From Forficula auricularia (lineage: Eukaryota; Arthropoda; Insecta; Dermaptera; Forficulidae): 64,000 bases of DNA. Each line of letters starts with the position of its first letter. Position 1 is the first letter of the stretch. Below, one piece after another: positions 23,301 to 38,300 of this stretch. The notes beneath the pieces were generated by a model that was given only the letters and a program-made list of their open reading frames with translations, searched no databases and was not told where the DNA came from. Position numbers and translations under genes: made by a program. Location of the stretch: the NCBI GenBank assembly GCA_024734495.1, contig JALMQS010000085.1, forward strand, positions 24,619,077 to 24,683,076. Reading direction: 5' to 3'.

Positions 23301-26300
23301 TGCATTTTTATTGTGTTTGTATGTTATATATATATTAATAAATAATATAAATGTGGTTTTGATAAAACATTGTAGTAATATATATTTTAAAGTTTCCGTT
23401 GGAATATCCTCTGTTGCAACTAGTTTTGTCAATCCAAATCAAGAATCTAATTCCGACTTTCCTTGATTATTTTGGTGTGTGTGAATGTTATCAATTTTGC
23501 AGCTAGGCCGTTAAAGAGATGCGTTTTCGATAGTGGTTTTGATTAAATGAAAACCTAGTGTGTACACCACATGACTTTCCGTTACAACGTCGTCTTCAGT
23601 GAAGTCAAATAAAATCGTGCAAAATAAATTCTTTAATGGAAATTAGTCTTTTTTTTTTTATAATGATATTGATACAAGAAGAAGTTGCACCAAGAAGGTA
23701 CAACCTCTGAAGTCCGTGGTGGACCCTTGTAACGTGAAGATAAGGGAGATTTAGGGATTGGGTAGCAGTCGAAGGTATCTGTGGATGCTGGTCTTGAAAG
23801 ATTGAAGGTTATAAGTAGCTGGAAAGACGGTCGGGGGAAGAGAGTTCCAGTCTCTAGATGTCATAGAGATAAATGAATTGGCAAATGCGTTTGTTCGATT
23901 AGTATCTAGTTTAAGCGCGTAGGGGTGTTGAATTTTTTTGAAAATCGTGTATCTCGCGCAAATGAAGCCTTTGGTGGGATTATCGATTTTATTTCTTCAG
24001 AACAAAAGCCATGGTAATATCTATAAAAAAGGGAAAGGGCGGAGACATCTACGATGGGCTAGGGAGTCGAGAGTGTCAGTTAATGTAGGATCGCCTATCA
24101 GTCTGATAGCTCGCCTCTGAATTGCATCTATCTTGTTAGGAACCACATTTTTTCCCCAATATACAAATAATAAATATCTCGTAAAGTATAATTTTATGGT
24201 AATTATTAAAAGAGAGTTGATGCCTTCTATTCACTCAAATTTATTTATCAAAATCGTTAGAGACATTTATGAGAAACTTCAAAAATACCACAAAAGGCTT
24301 GGTATAAAGTTTCGTTTATGAAAAAAAAAATAACATTTAGGGAAAGCGGTGTTGGTTTATAGTGAAACTTATTAAACACAGGAGCTTTTTAACGGGTTAT
24401 AATGATGTTTAAAAAAAAAAAAAAAACCCAGCCTTCAAGAAAAGGAATACAAGGGTTGGAATTGGTCCGTGAGGTAACATCTGCCACTCCACAAGGGTAA
24501 AACTTTAATGACTACTTTCTCTAGAAGGTCCAGGTCGTCGATTTTAAATTTTAACTATCACATAGAGAACAATATAATTGAACGACAGACTCTTATTAAG
24601 GACCTGGGAATTATTTTTGACGCAATCTTGCGTTTTTCCAGCAGAAGATGGGTTAGTCACCCAAAATATATATATCGAGATTAAAGATTCTCCAAAAATA
24701 AATTCGTTTTATTTTTTTTATATCTTAATGTGAAACCTACCAAGTATTTTTATCCAATAATTTAGTTTTTCCAGCATGTGGAGTTGTGGACTATATAGAG
24801 CAAGAAGGACTCTGGATATTGTTAGATGGATCTGCCGCCATCCAGAGATGTGGGGGCCCTTAAAAAAAATAATAACAATATAAACTTTCAAATTATAAAT
24901 TAAATTATGGACGGAAATGATAATAATAATAATAATCGAAATACAATGTAGAATGATAATTCGCTCAAGTATTAGATGCGAATCCATGACTATTTTTGAT
25001 TTTAAGTCAACATTGACTTCAAATAGCTGATTAATAATGAAGGAATGAACATATTATTTTTATAAATAAAACTTGAGAACACCAGTATTTTTGAATGCAA
25101 ATGATAACTTTAAAAACATATTAATATTTCAAACGACTATGAATAAAGTCTAGAAGCGATCCGTTGCCGTTTATTCTAGCCTTCTATTTTTGCCTCATAT
25201 TTTTCTATCGAAAAGGCCTGAGTCATTTTTGAGAAAAAAAATTTAAGCACCCCCACCCACGCCAAAAGCACCAGGGAAAGGGTGCCAAACGATTCTTTTC
25301 ATTAATTTGAATGACCATAACTATATTTTAAACTACAAAATTTTCACTATGTAGGTATTAGTTAAATTTTTAGCCCACTGGACTGATTATATGTATTTAA
25401 AAAGATTTCCGATCTTGGAAACATTCTAAATGATATTAAAGGGCAGGATATTAAAAAGGCAGAGAGGGAGGAAGGAAGTCGGAAAAGGGCTTCATGGCTA
25501 AAGAATAACCGGAAGTGACTAATATTCAGAAAACTAAAAGACTTTATAGTTGACCAAAAACTCCAGAACACTCAGCCTTCACCGCTGTAATGATGGTCAA
25601 AAGGACTTTGGCACCGCTCATAAAAGAAGAAAAACTTTGTCAACATCCGTCCTTAAGAAAAGATAATTATAAATGAATAATATAAAAGAAACATACTATA
25701 AAAAAATATATTAATAAAAAGAAATAAATTCCAAACAGACAAAGCAAATGTAATAAAAAGAGAAAATCATGATTTGAATATATGAGCAAAAATATAGGTA
25801 GGTAATAAATTAATACCACGTGTATTTTTTTATAAACTAACGTTTATAGCAGCCAATACAAATTTTCCTGAGGAATATGAATAAAATTATAATTTATTTA
25901 CCAAAGAGGCTAGCTAAATTTGTATTGGCTGCTATACCTACTACATAATAGTTTATAATTCCTATATTACATAATATAAAAATGAAACGTTGCATATTTT
26001 GATCGATCAGGCTCAAATTTTGCACAGTTATTCTTTAAAATCATAAAAATTAAGGATAAGGATTTTCAAAAATTCGACCCCTTACTACTTAAAAACTACT
26101 CATTTATGAGTAAAATTTTGAATATTTGAAGGTTTGTTCAGTTGAATACCAATGAAATTTGATATACTCATGGTGAGTACCAAATTTAACCTACTGGTTA
26201 AGTATCATTTTGCTATCTTTAGAAGAGGGGGGGGGGGTCACTGTCCTTAGGTGGTGTTTGGAAAAAACCAAATGTATAATAGACCTTTGTTTAATCTAAA

Positions 26301-29300
26301 TCAAATTTTTCCCAATACTAATTAGAATTAGTCCTTAGAAACCTTCGAATAAACTGTTTTTAGGATTTTTTGGTTTTTCCCCAAAGTGGTGGAAAGAAAG
26401 AAAAATATTAAGCAAACTTTATTCTTAGAGTAGAAATAAAATTTTAAAAAATTACTAATTAGTAATCTGTGAAAAAACTGATTTCAAAATTTTATGAAAT
26501 TTGATCACTAACTAGTCTGTCAGCATTTTTACACAATGCAAATTGTTTTATATTTGGCCGTCTCGAGCTATAACCTGCCTAACTGAGTAGGGCGTGCCTT
26601 ATAATCCAAGCCAAAATAATAAATTTATCAGTAAAAATTACCTTATTTTATAGGTATTAGAATCAACTACTCTATAATACTAAAAAATAAGTTATCAGCA
26701 CATTATTTTTCAATTTAATCGGGCCGCCTCAAAAAACCCGGGACCGCCAAATGCACTCATTCCCACCATCCTCTCGCCAGGGCTGGATATATACTATATA
26801 TATATACCTATATGGATTTTTAATTAACATTTTAAATAATATGATCAAATCTTTATAATAATAATGACCTTTTTTACCCTTTCCCTATTAGTCGCCTCTT
26901 ACGACAAGCAGGGACTACTGCGGGTCTATTCTATGCCCAACCCGCAGGGTCGGTGATCAAATCGACATACTCATTTGATATGAGTATGTCGATTTGGACC
27001 AACCGTTGTTAGCTGATTTCTAGATTAAGCTTCAAATTATCGTAAGTTCACTCTGAAGCTGAGAAAGATGCACACACACATAACATTGAATTTTCGCGAT
27101 AATTCACCCATATAAACCGGTTTTATTTTTCTAAATTCAGTTTCTATATTTTAAGGGCATCGAATATTATCACTTGGAGTTGTCCGAATGAAATAAACTT
27201 TTCAGTTTTCGAGATTAAGATTTCAAAAATTGAACCTCCCAAAAGTAAAAGCAATACTTTACTTAATCCTTCGCTATGTAAGTGAAAATAAAAATGTAAA
27301 TTCACCCTAGTTTTTAAACTTATGATCTTAACCAATTATTATATGTGAATTAGTTTCTTATTCTGAAAGAAACACTAAAAACTGACAAAACAAACTTTGT
27401 GACTCACTGGCATAATAGAAGAAGTATTGCCAGATTCAGCTCGGGATCCCGTGGTCGCCAACCCACCTACTAACCAGACAAGCGAGCCCCTGGGAAGATT
27501 AAAGTATCATTATGTTTTAGTTATAGTTATAGAGGGTCAGGAGGGAACAGCAAACCACCCCAGTGAACAATTTTCCTAGAATATTACCATTGTGAGAATA
27601 TTAGTTCATAGCAATCGCTAGCACTCAAAAGAAGAAAAATATCGTCGCCTTAATAAAAAATCTGCCTATATCCACTTTTTGAGAAAATAGATTTTTCTGC
27701 TATCTATTAGAATAACATCTAGGCCATCTTTGGATAAATTTGCATATGTGTCAATTATATCGGTTAGTTTTAAAACATACCATAAAAATATTTCTATATC
27801 CGACTTGACAAATGACGAAAAGAAATAGTTTTTCTTCTCTCTTGTAAAATTTTCCGAAATGGGGATAGGGAGTTTTCTTATTAAGACGACGGTATGATGA
27901 TCAAAATTATTTAAAATTCATTTTTACAATATCCGTTATTTTTAAACATTTATTTTTCAAACTATCTATTACCTATTAGGAATAATAACACTACTCAACA
28001 AAAATTTCTCCCTCTAAACCTAACAATGGATTCCAGTAGAGTTTTATACGCTGATTATCATGCAATTTCCAGGTTAGAATTTTGAGATATTATCGGTCAA
28101 AACGACGAAAAAGGCCATTTTGACCTATTTTCGAGTACCATTAGATAATAAACAGTAATATTTGCAATCAAAATATTTTGTCGACGTAATAGAAAACAGC
28201 TTCCTCTTTGATTTTCAAATTACCACTTGTTTTTAGCTCAATTAGAATTCGAGTTATAACTAAAAAACTAAAACTACAAGATTAAAAAGGATAATAAACA
28301 TAGATAAAAACATATAAAGTCTTAGTTTTTTTAGTTATAACTCGAGTTCTAATTGAGCTAAAAACGAGTGGTAATTTGAAAATCAAAGATAAAGCTGTTT
28401 CTATTACGTCGACAAAATATTTTGATTGCAAATATTTCTGTTTAATATTTAATGGGACTCCAAAATTGGTCAAAGTGGCCTTTTTCGTCGTTTTGACCAA
28501 TAATATCTCAAAACTCTGACCTCTTGTAAAAAAGTAAAAATCGGGAAATTGCATGATAATCAGCGTATGAAACACTACTGGAATCCATTGTTAGGTTTAC
28601 GGAGTGAAATTTTTGTTTAATTTTTGTCGAGCAGTGTAATCAGTTATTAAGAAAGGCTCTGACTGTCAGAAATCTTCCATTCAATTCAGAATATCATATT
28701 GAAAACATGATTTATTAATTAATTAAGGTAAATTCTCCCTACGGAGACTCATTTAATAATAACTAGAAAATTTATCATGATGTTGATGAATCATTATTTG
28801 GTTCCGAGGGGAGGCTTCAATCAGACAGCCAATGGGTGGCGGCCCTTTATTAGGAAGGAGCTTGCTTTCAGGCGGGCTCTGGAGGATCCAAAGATCCAAA
28901 GACAGCTCGATACTGAATCTGAATGGTACAGTGAGGGTGACTGAAGTTTTGCTCTTGGCACGCAGGAGGAGAAGGCGGCCAGCTCGAATCCTCTTCAGCC
29001 CACGACAAGTATCGAAACTGTCAACGCAGACAATACACTTCCATCATCCAGAATGGTCTGCTGCACTCTCAGCAAATGTCGATGGCACTTATTCCTCGAT
29101 ATTTTCATTGCAGTGATAAGTAAGTATTTTTAAGCGCTTAATTATAACAAACAGCTCTCTTCATTTCAACTATTATATTCATTCCCAGATTCTTCTGATA
29201 ATCTTTCTAAGAAAAAGTTTTACTCGAACGCCCGGCGAGTTTTGCTCCCTTGGTACCGAACTGTCAGGTACATGGACGGTTTTCTAACGAAGCGTTTCAT

Positions 29301-32300
29301 AATTCTAGCCCTTTTTGACAGTCAGTTTCTATTGACATTTCTTGAACAAAACTAAATAAAACCATTCTATCAATTTTCATTATCAAAAAAAAAAAAAAAA
29401 ATTAGTTTTTGTCATTTTCGGAATTTTATCATTAATTTCTATTAAATTAGAAAATTGCTTTGAGTGAAAAAGTTGTCCCTAACAAAAGGAATGAATTTCA
29501 ATTTTTTTCATTCACATATTGTCGCTGATCTTGCAAAACCTCGTAAGTCCGATTTTTGGTCAAATTCGTTTTATACGTTTATACCGACCAACTTTTCACG
29601 GCGCGTCTGTCTATTGAAACCTTATCATTCTTAATCAGTAGAGATTGTGGTGTTAGTGCAAGGTGAAACATCTTTAATAAAGATAAGAGTAAATAAATAT
29701 TTGATTTAATATGGATTTGCTATGAGTTAAGGATACTTGGTCACTTATTTCTTATTAGTTACTTTCTGTATTTCCTGAAGATGGGTTGATAGCCCGAAAT
29801 ATATATATTGAAAAAGAAAAAAAATTTTATATCTTTTAATTTTTTAATTTTAATGTGAAATAAGTGACCCAGTATCCTTAACTCATAGTAAATCCATATT
29901 AAATAAAATATTTATTTACTCTTATCCTTATCATTCTATTTCAATTTAATTTCCCGCTACGAATAAATAATAAATATTGGATTGTATTCGTGTTTAAAAT
30001 GTTTTTTCTTGTTTTCTGGCAAACAATGAATTTAGGACTTACGAGGTTTTGTAAGATCAGCGACGATATGCTAGCTATACATAATCCATCATTTTTAGTA
30101 TCAAATCGTAAATAAATTTATTTTGAAGTTTGAATTTGATCTGTATTTAAAATACAACCTTTCTTGTCCCATAGAATTTCTTAAATCAGTTTTTATCAAT
30201 TTTAATTTTGAAAATGATCGCTCGGCCCTAGCCGTAGTCACAGGAATGATTACAAATAATAGAAATGCAGTGCACACTTCAGGAAAGCTTGAAGATATAA
30301 AATGTTTCTTTATGATTAATAAATCAGCAAGTTCTCTTATAGAAGATGACTTTTCTATTCCGTGCCAAAAAGTGAATCAAAAACTGAGAATTTCCTTGAC
30401 AAACGAGACACGAATTTTTTAATAATAAATGTTAGGATCCTCTTGCGCCCCTCTCGGGCCGGGGGCCGTGGCCATTTGCCTGACCTGCCACCTCGAGGGG
30501 TGAACCGCGTCCTAATATCGTGTACACCTACTTCCACTTCCACTTTCATTTCCAAGTTGAAGACAATAGATGAAGGGCCATTATCTAATGAATTCCAAAA
30601 TAATTCCATATAATTCCAAAGACGGTATACACCCAATATAATGTATAATTCCAATCGCGGGTCACCCCTCGTGCCACCCTATTGTTACGCTGTTACCACT
30701 GTGTATTTAGATTTTATAATCGCCAATGGTGTGAAAGTCGCTTCACATAATAGATATCTATTACAAAATGGACATTTCACAAATTATTGGAAATTCAATG
30801 ACAAATATATATCGAATTCACTACACTTTAATTTTTTTGAATTTATTTTTAGCCGCCCTGTATTATAATTTTTTCATTGTTCATTGTCATTTTCTCCTTG
30901 TTTTGTGATCCCAAAATTAATTTACGCAACCCAACATTTAAGAATCAGCCCCAAATAAGTGGCTCAGTTAGCTAACTACATATTTCCTGAATTTTACTTT
31001 CATAATATTGCTGGTTGGAGACAAGCCAGACAGAAACCAATAGAAAAAATTGACCGAGAAAATACGCCGTGTCGTTAAAAGTAATAAGAAAATAAAGAAG
31101 CACCAACTTTACTAATTACCTATGATAAGAATTTCATTTATTTATTTAATTGAAAAGTTTTTGTTTTGCCGAGAGTAGCAGAGTTGTTGATTCACAAAGA
31201 GAAACAAAGAGGTTGTCCTCTGCTTGATCCAACTGAACATACACACACACACTTTTATTCAACTAATAAACATACACACATATATATATCGAGATGATAT
31301 ATCTGTATATATATGTGTGTATGTTTTATTTGCATCAAGCAGAGGACACCCTCTTTGTTTCTCTTTGTGGATTTATTTATTTGTTTATTTTTACCCTTAA
31401 AAATGTCAAATTCAATTATTTTCTCCCACTTATGCACATACCATACCTAATACGACACAAGTTAAGATTAGAAAAGTTTTACATTGGCTAATTAACTTCA
31501 AGCGAAACCTATTAGTAACATCATAATCGAATTAATCTTTTCAAGAACAGGGAAAGATTCAAGAATCTTTGTGCACATACTGAAAAAATAAACTTATTCG
31601 ACACAAAACAGCTAAGAATTATTGTGTCTATGTAAAAAAAGAAACCCTACCGTCAAAAGATATCTAGGACCACCACATAGCTCTTACAAGGTTATTTTCT
31701 GTACATAGAGGTCTAGAAGTATTAGTATATTAAGGGCCGTTTGAGAAATTGTTGTAAATTCTGGCCCTAATCCCAAGATAAAATTCATTCAATGACAGAT
31801 ATTTTGAATTCACTATGCTTTAATTTTTTTGAATTAATTTTTGGTCACACCGCATTATAATTTTTTCATTGTTGCCTTATGTTTCGCGACCCCAAAATTT
31901 AGTTACTCGGCCGAAAATGGAGTCGCGACCCATAGTTTAAGAAGCATTGCTTTAAGCTATAAATTTTCTACCTAAAATGGCCTAAGTAATAAAAAACAAA
32001 TAAATAAATAAAACTGTTGATGGAAATTCACATGAATCTACCAATACAATGTCGCCCTAGGAGTATATAAAATATAATTTATTTTTTTTGCCTTGGAGAT
32101 TGTATGTTTATTTTTTGGAATTCCATCCCCTATTTCAGATCAATATCAATTTCTCATGACTAGTCATTCTCGTAAGGTCTTAAAGGGCACTTAATTTGAA
32201 CAGATCGATTTAAGAGTCTACGACTTGAAGCGAAAATTTTATTTTTGATGCCTCTTCACTATATTTACATTTGCATTTTTAAATTTTGGCTTTACTTTTG

Positions 32301-35300
32301 GGTTCATTAATTAATCCCTTAAATAATCATCCAATTAAAATTTTAATACTTTTTTAATGTCCAAAAAAATGACTTGTTAATTTCAAGTTTGTATCTTCTT
32401 TAAGGTTCACTGCTCTGGCGGACAAACTGACAGACAGACATTATAGCGACTAATATATGTCCCGTTTTGTTTGGACGTAACCCTCGAAAAATAATATTTC
32501 TATATACCTACTCATTACATTTTAATTACCTTGGTAAAAAAATATTAAATATGAAATAATCCATTAGAAGTGAACAAGTGGTCAAAAATTAAAAGAAACG
32601 TTTTAAGCAGACAGACTATCACCATGTTTATTCAAAAAATTAAATAATTAATAGTTTGGTGTTTATAAAATGCTTACTTTTGTGTAGGGGAGACAATGAA
32701 TCACCCACATTAATTGTTAATTAAATTAAAAACAGTTGTAAACATGACGAATAGCTTCTACCAGGAAATCAACTTTTTAAGCCTTTTCAAAAATATTGAA
32801 ATTATTGAAAGGATAAATGAATATGTCATTTCTAAAAAATAAAAAATATCTAGCAAAATGCATTTTAATCCGGTCACTATTGAAATAGGTATCATGTAAT
32901 TCATGACAGCTTGTAATTTATTTTTAATTTATGATATTTCGGGTCAATTAATATAACTTAAGGTATGTTTTGCTCGATGCGACTATCACGATGATCGTTC
33001 AACAATAATCGTGGAACGAGGAAAATGTACCTTACCGACAGTCGCTCGAAGGAAAACAGCTTCATAAGAAATACAAAGAAATAGTGCACATCGATTATCG
33101 TTGCACGATTATTGTTGAACGATCATCGTGATAGTCGCACCGAGCAAAACGTACCCTCATTGGATTAGTGCACAATTGTTACCGCTTTTTTGGGACTTTT
33201 TCTTTCTTTAAAAATTGGCGTTTTGTTTAATTTTTTTTCTGTTTTTGTTTTTTCAGTTAATGAAAATGCGTTATCGGAAAATCATATCCATATTCGCCAT
33301 ATCATGCTCTACCACTTCGAGAAAGGTTCCATGTAGTACAGTCATTTCGCGATCTCAACGAACTTTTTGGCAAAAGCAAAGTTGAAAGATGGTGCACACC
33401 ACATTGCCTTCTTAGTTTTTACAGTGGACGCCTTTCGGAATTATTTTGGGTGAAACACCTGGCGAAACCCAAACCTTCTTTCTTTTAAGGTTTTTGAAGA
33501 GAAACCACGATTCATCCCCAGTGACGAGATTCTTCAGCAAAGGAGTTTGCTCGTTTCTCTGCAGCAAATCGGTGAAAATTCGGAGACGTTCGATTTTGTT
33601 GTTGTCGGAGAGTTCGTGGGCGACCCATCCAGCCAATTTGTATATTTTTCCGAGCTTTTTGAGGCGACGAAAGATGGTCGAATGGTCCACATTGAAGTCT
33701 TCGGTCAATATTCTGGTTGTCAAGCTTTCGTCCTCTTCCAAGGCTGCCAAAAGTCCCTGGTCGTCGCAATTTCTTAGTCGACCTCTTCCTTCTTCAACTG
33801 CAAGGTTTGTATAGCCCGATTTGAACTTCTTTCAACTTAGCATTTGCTGATTGTTCCTTCACCGAAAAGTTCGTTGAGATCGCGAAATGACTGTGCTGCA
33901 TTCCAACATTTCTCGAAGTGGTAGAGCATAATATGGCGAATATGGAAATGATTTTCGATACACATTTTCATTAACTGAAAAGAGAAGTTTAATTTTATGA
34001 AAAAATTAAAAAAACGCCAATATTTAAAGAAAAAAGTCGCACTAATTATGCACCATCCTAATATTATTATATTCTCTTTGTACCTCCTGAAGATATGTCG
34101 AGTTAAATATGTCAATTTCTTTTCTTTTCGTTATGTTAAACTCACCTTGCATTTATTTAATTTAACTATGATTAAATAATGATTCGTCTTGCACGATACC
34201 ATGTTCCGTTTAACAATTAAAAATCAAAATATTGGATTTCGGACCCTATATATTGTGGGCTTTAAAAAAAGAAAAGGCTTTGAAACCCCCATCGACTGAA
34301 ATAAATAGGCAAATGCAAATAATATATCTATATTAGCAGATCCCAAACTGTGGTACGTAAAAATTATATTGATTATGGCAGAAAATGGCAAAAAAGTTAT
34401 TTTGATTTGGGAAAAACCATTAACAAATAAACAGAGGTTTCAATAAATAAATAAATTTAAATCGTTTATTATATGTAAATTATTACTAAATAACTCTATC
34501 CTCATAGATCCCAGGATAAAATAATAGTTCACCTCAACTATTATCCCCAAAATTTGTGGAGACCGTGCCGTGTCTTAAGGGGCCCACAGTCTTGCAACCT
34601 GGTTGCCAACTAGGTTGCAAACATGACATGTTGCAAAGAATGTTGAAGGTCTGTGAGCTGGTTGAAGTTGCAATTTCAGGTTGCACCAGCGGTTGTAGTG
34701 AAATCAAAAAGTTTAGATTTTTTGTGGGAGGAGCCTAATGTTAGCAACACTGTTGCAGCGTCTGTAGTGGAGTTGGCGACTTGATTGGAAACATTAGTAC
34801 ACCACAAGGAGTTCTGTAGTGAAGTAGTGCGTGCAAAAATATAAAATGGCTACTATCTCAAATAACGACGCGTGAAGAGAATTTTTTGATATGTACCAAA
34901 GCTTGCCAGAGTTGTGGAGGTGAAGTGGGAAGGTTTTAAAGACAGAAATAAAAAAAAGAAAGGCCTTTTAAAGCTGTTGGCCGTCAACAAAAACATCGAT
35001 AGAAACGCAAATGAAGATTCGTTAAAAAAGACTTCATAATATTAGAACTTGTTACCGGGGGGAGCTGAAAAAAGTGGAACGGAGTCAAAGGTCGGGAGCT
35101 GGTGGAGATGAGGAATATGTACCCAATTTATGGTATTTTCAATTGTTGGAGTTCCTGAGAGACCAGGAAACCCAAATTACTGGAATTTCCACAATGGATT
35201 GTGATGAAGAAGAAAGTGTGGAGGTTGCAAGCGTAAGTACTCCTTTTTCTCATATTTTGCAAATGGTGTAGTGATTTTATTTTTATGAAAGGGTAAAAAC

Positions 35301-38300
35301 ATAATATAAAATATTACATTATTTCAGGAAGCATTTTCTCCCTGTAGTGCGGCTCCAAAGAAGAAAAAAGCGTTGCGGAGCACATGGAAGAAAGAAATGG
35401 ACAGCTCAAAAATACTCTGGGGCAGCTAAAAAATATGGAGCAGGAGAAGGATGAGGCCTCCATCTACGCTGAGAGCTGGGCAACTTCGATCCGCAAGCTG
35501 TCTTCCACCCAGCAGATTTATGCAAAAAAAGGGATTGAAGATATTTTGGTGCTGGGACAATTAGGGTCCCTTTCTTAAAATAGTGTAAATATAAGTTCTG
35601 CTTCCCCCCATTCCTCAATATCTTCAACCCCTGCCCATTCCTTTCAAGATTTATCATCTTTCAGTATTCAGTAGTGGTTGCAAGGTTGCATAGTCTGTGG
35701 CAAACAAGTTGGCAACCAAGTTGCAGGTCTGTGAGCCCCTTTAAAAAAGTTTTCACATTTTCCACCAATTATTTAGGGAAACCTTGGAAGATGAACCAGT
35801 GGGGATGGTTGTAGGTGGGGAAGTGATTAATAATATGAGGTATGCGGATGACATTGTCCTGTTGACGGGCAATCTTGAAGACACGCAACTCCTTTTAGAA
35901 AAATTAAAAGATCAATGTGATGAATACGGTCTAAAAATTAACTTAAAAAAGACCAAGTTGATGGTTGTTACAAAGTCTCCACAAAATCTAAACCATGGGA
36001 ACGTAATGATAGCGAACACCACGATAGAGAATGTGCAGACGTATAAATATCTGGGAACTTGGATAGAACAATCGGGTGACCAAACAAGAGAGATAAGGAC
36101 GAGAATAGAGATAGCAAGATCAACATTTATAAAAATGAAAAAATTATTCACTAACCGAGATATCAACATGGAACTTAGGATGAGGATGCTGCGTTGTTAC
36201 GTTTTTCCACGCTTTTGTATGGAGTCGAAGCATGGACTCTAAAGAAAAACCACATGGACAAACTACAGGCTTTTGAGATGTGGTGCTACCGGAGAATATG
36301 GCGTATTCCTTGGACCAATAGGGTCACTAATGTTGAGGTCCTAAATCGGATGCAGAAGGAATGCGAGATCATTGACACCATAAAAAAGAGAAAGCTTCAA
36401 TACCTGGGTCATATAATGAGAGGACAGAAATACAGATTTCTCCAACTGATAGTTCAGGGAAAGATTGATGGAAGGAGGAACATTGGCAGGCGCCGCGTGT
36501 CCTGGCTTAAAAATCTAAGGGATTGGTTTGATTGCAGCAATGTACAACTGTTCCGAGCTGCGGTCAACAAGGTCCGGATCGCTATGATGATAGCAAACCT
36601 CCGATAGGAGATGCACTACAAGAAGAAGACCAATTATTATTATTTTTGTTATTATTATTAATTTTTTTTTTAAGTGAAATGTAAATGAGATAAAGTCGCC
36701 TAAAAATAGAAGCGAAAAGAGTAAAAATTTTCACAACCCGGCACATTTTCCTTAAATTTTAGTGATATGGAAATTTCACGATTTGTGCTAGAATCTTTGC
36801 ATAGAGGTACAGTTTACTAATACAAACTAATATGCCAAAAATGTTCATTAGCTACAATCATTCTTTAGCTTCCTATATACACTATAGAAATTGAAAACTT
36901 GTTTGTTATGAGCGCGTGGAAAAGGTTATTTATCAAATGGTAAGGCATTATTATTTATAAAAATAGAAAATTATCTAATGCTGATTTGTAATCGCGGTCA
37001 AAGCGAAATAGCACCTTAAGAATAACATATAAATTTATATAGTTTTTCCGAGGGGTGAACCGCGATTGAAATTAGGTGTATACCGTCTTTGGAATTATTT
37101 GGAATTACTTTGGAATTCATTAGATAATCTATTGTCATCTATTATCTTCCACTTGGAAATGAAAGTGGAAGTGGAAGTAGGTCTAGACGATTTTAGGTAG
37201 CGGTTCATCCCTCGGTTTTTTCTAATGTACAAATTATAAGAACAGTGCAGGATTTACGTATAAGCTACACAAGCTTGGGAGCCCCCCAAAAAAATTGTCC
37301 GAGTGAGCAATTGTCATATATACTTAAATATAATGCCCCATGTCCGGAACGTCTCATACTCTTCACCCAATTTTTTTAGCGCGTTCTTTCGAAGAACAAA
37401 GCGCTATTGTGCCTAGGGTTTGCATTGCCGATAACCGGTATTACCGGTAATTATGATTATCGGAATTACTGATAAATTTCGACAGCAAATGCCGGTAATT
37501 TCAATAATTTTTAAAATTATTTTATAATAGAAATGGAACGTGTAAAGTATATAATTTATTTTACTATAAACACAGAGTTTGCATTTTTAAGTTTGTTATG
37601 AATAAAAATGATTTTATTAATTTTTACACTTTCGGCAGAAGAACATATAGAGCGGGTGGCTTATGATTATTTATTGTAAATACAAAAAAAAAAGAAATGT
37701 GAAATGTGAGTCAGGATTAATCCTGGCTCTCTCATCCACCCGCTCTGAATCTGAATTTATTTGTTCTGAAGCTGAAAGTGTGAAATTTGTGTAATGAACT
37801 TTATCTTGGTAAGAGGCGGCCCGCTCCTCGGAGGCCCAATAAACAAAATAAAGATTTATTATTACAGTATATATACTTCTTAATTGTATTTCAGTTTAAC
37901 CCTCTAGGTATCCGAAAATCATATTTGGCACTGGCATATAATATCTGGACTTATAAAGGGCCCCCATATCTCAAATAGCTTAGGCCTTGTCAAGTCTAAA
38001 TCCGGCCCTTATTTTTTTTTTTTTTTAATGCAATCGAATGCAAGAAGGGTGCACCAGTAAAGATGCAGCTCCTATGGATCTCGAAAGACCCTTGCATTAC
38101 CGAAGAGAAGGAAAGTTGATTAAGTGAGAGGGTGTAGACGTAGGTGTCTATGCACCCCGGTTTTGAAGGTTTGAAGATTATAGGTGCTGGGAAAGATGGA
38201 GGCTGGGAGAGAGTTCCAGTTCCTTGAAGTCATGGGGATATATGTATTCGCGAATGAAGTGGTCCGGCACTTTTCTAATTTGATCGCGAAAGAGTGTTGG

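Larger units (their letters stand above)
29518..30068. mobile_element. Inverted-repeat element disrupted by a hammerhead repeat
   Basis: Arms 29518-29556 and 30030-30068 share GTCGCTGATCTTGCAAAACC (inverse AGGTTTTGTAAGATCAGCGAC). The hammerhead foldback 29640-29935 lies within. Confidence 0.55.

Noticed and set aside
28832..29116. 94-codon plus frame over LPP gene 2 exon 2
   Set aside because: It is an out-of-frame shadow; the true frame aligns with gene 1 exon 740-866.
33446..33814. 122-codon plus frame
   Set aside because: Antisense shadow of the mariner transposase on the minus strand.
34085..34110. CTGAAGA at 34088 as a hammerhead
   Set aside because: No stem II and no GAAA follow.
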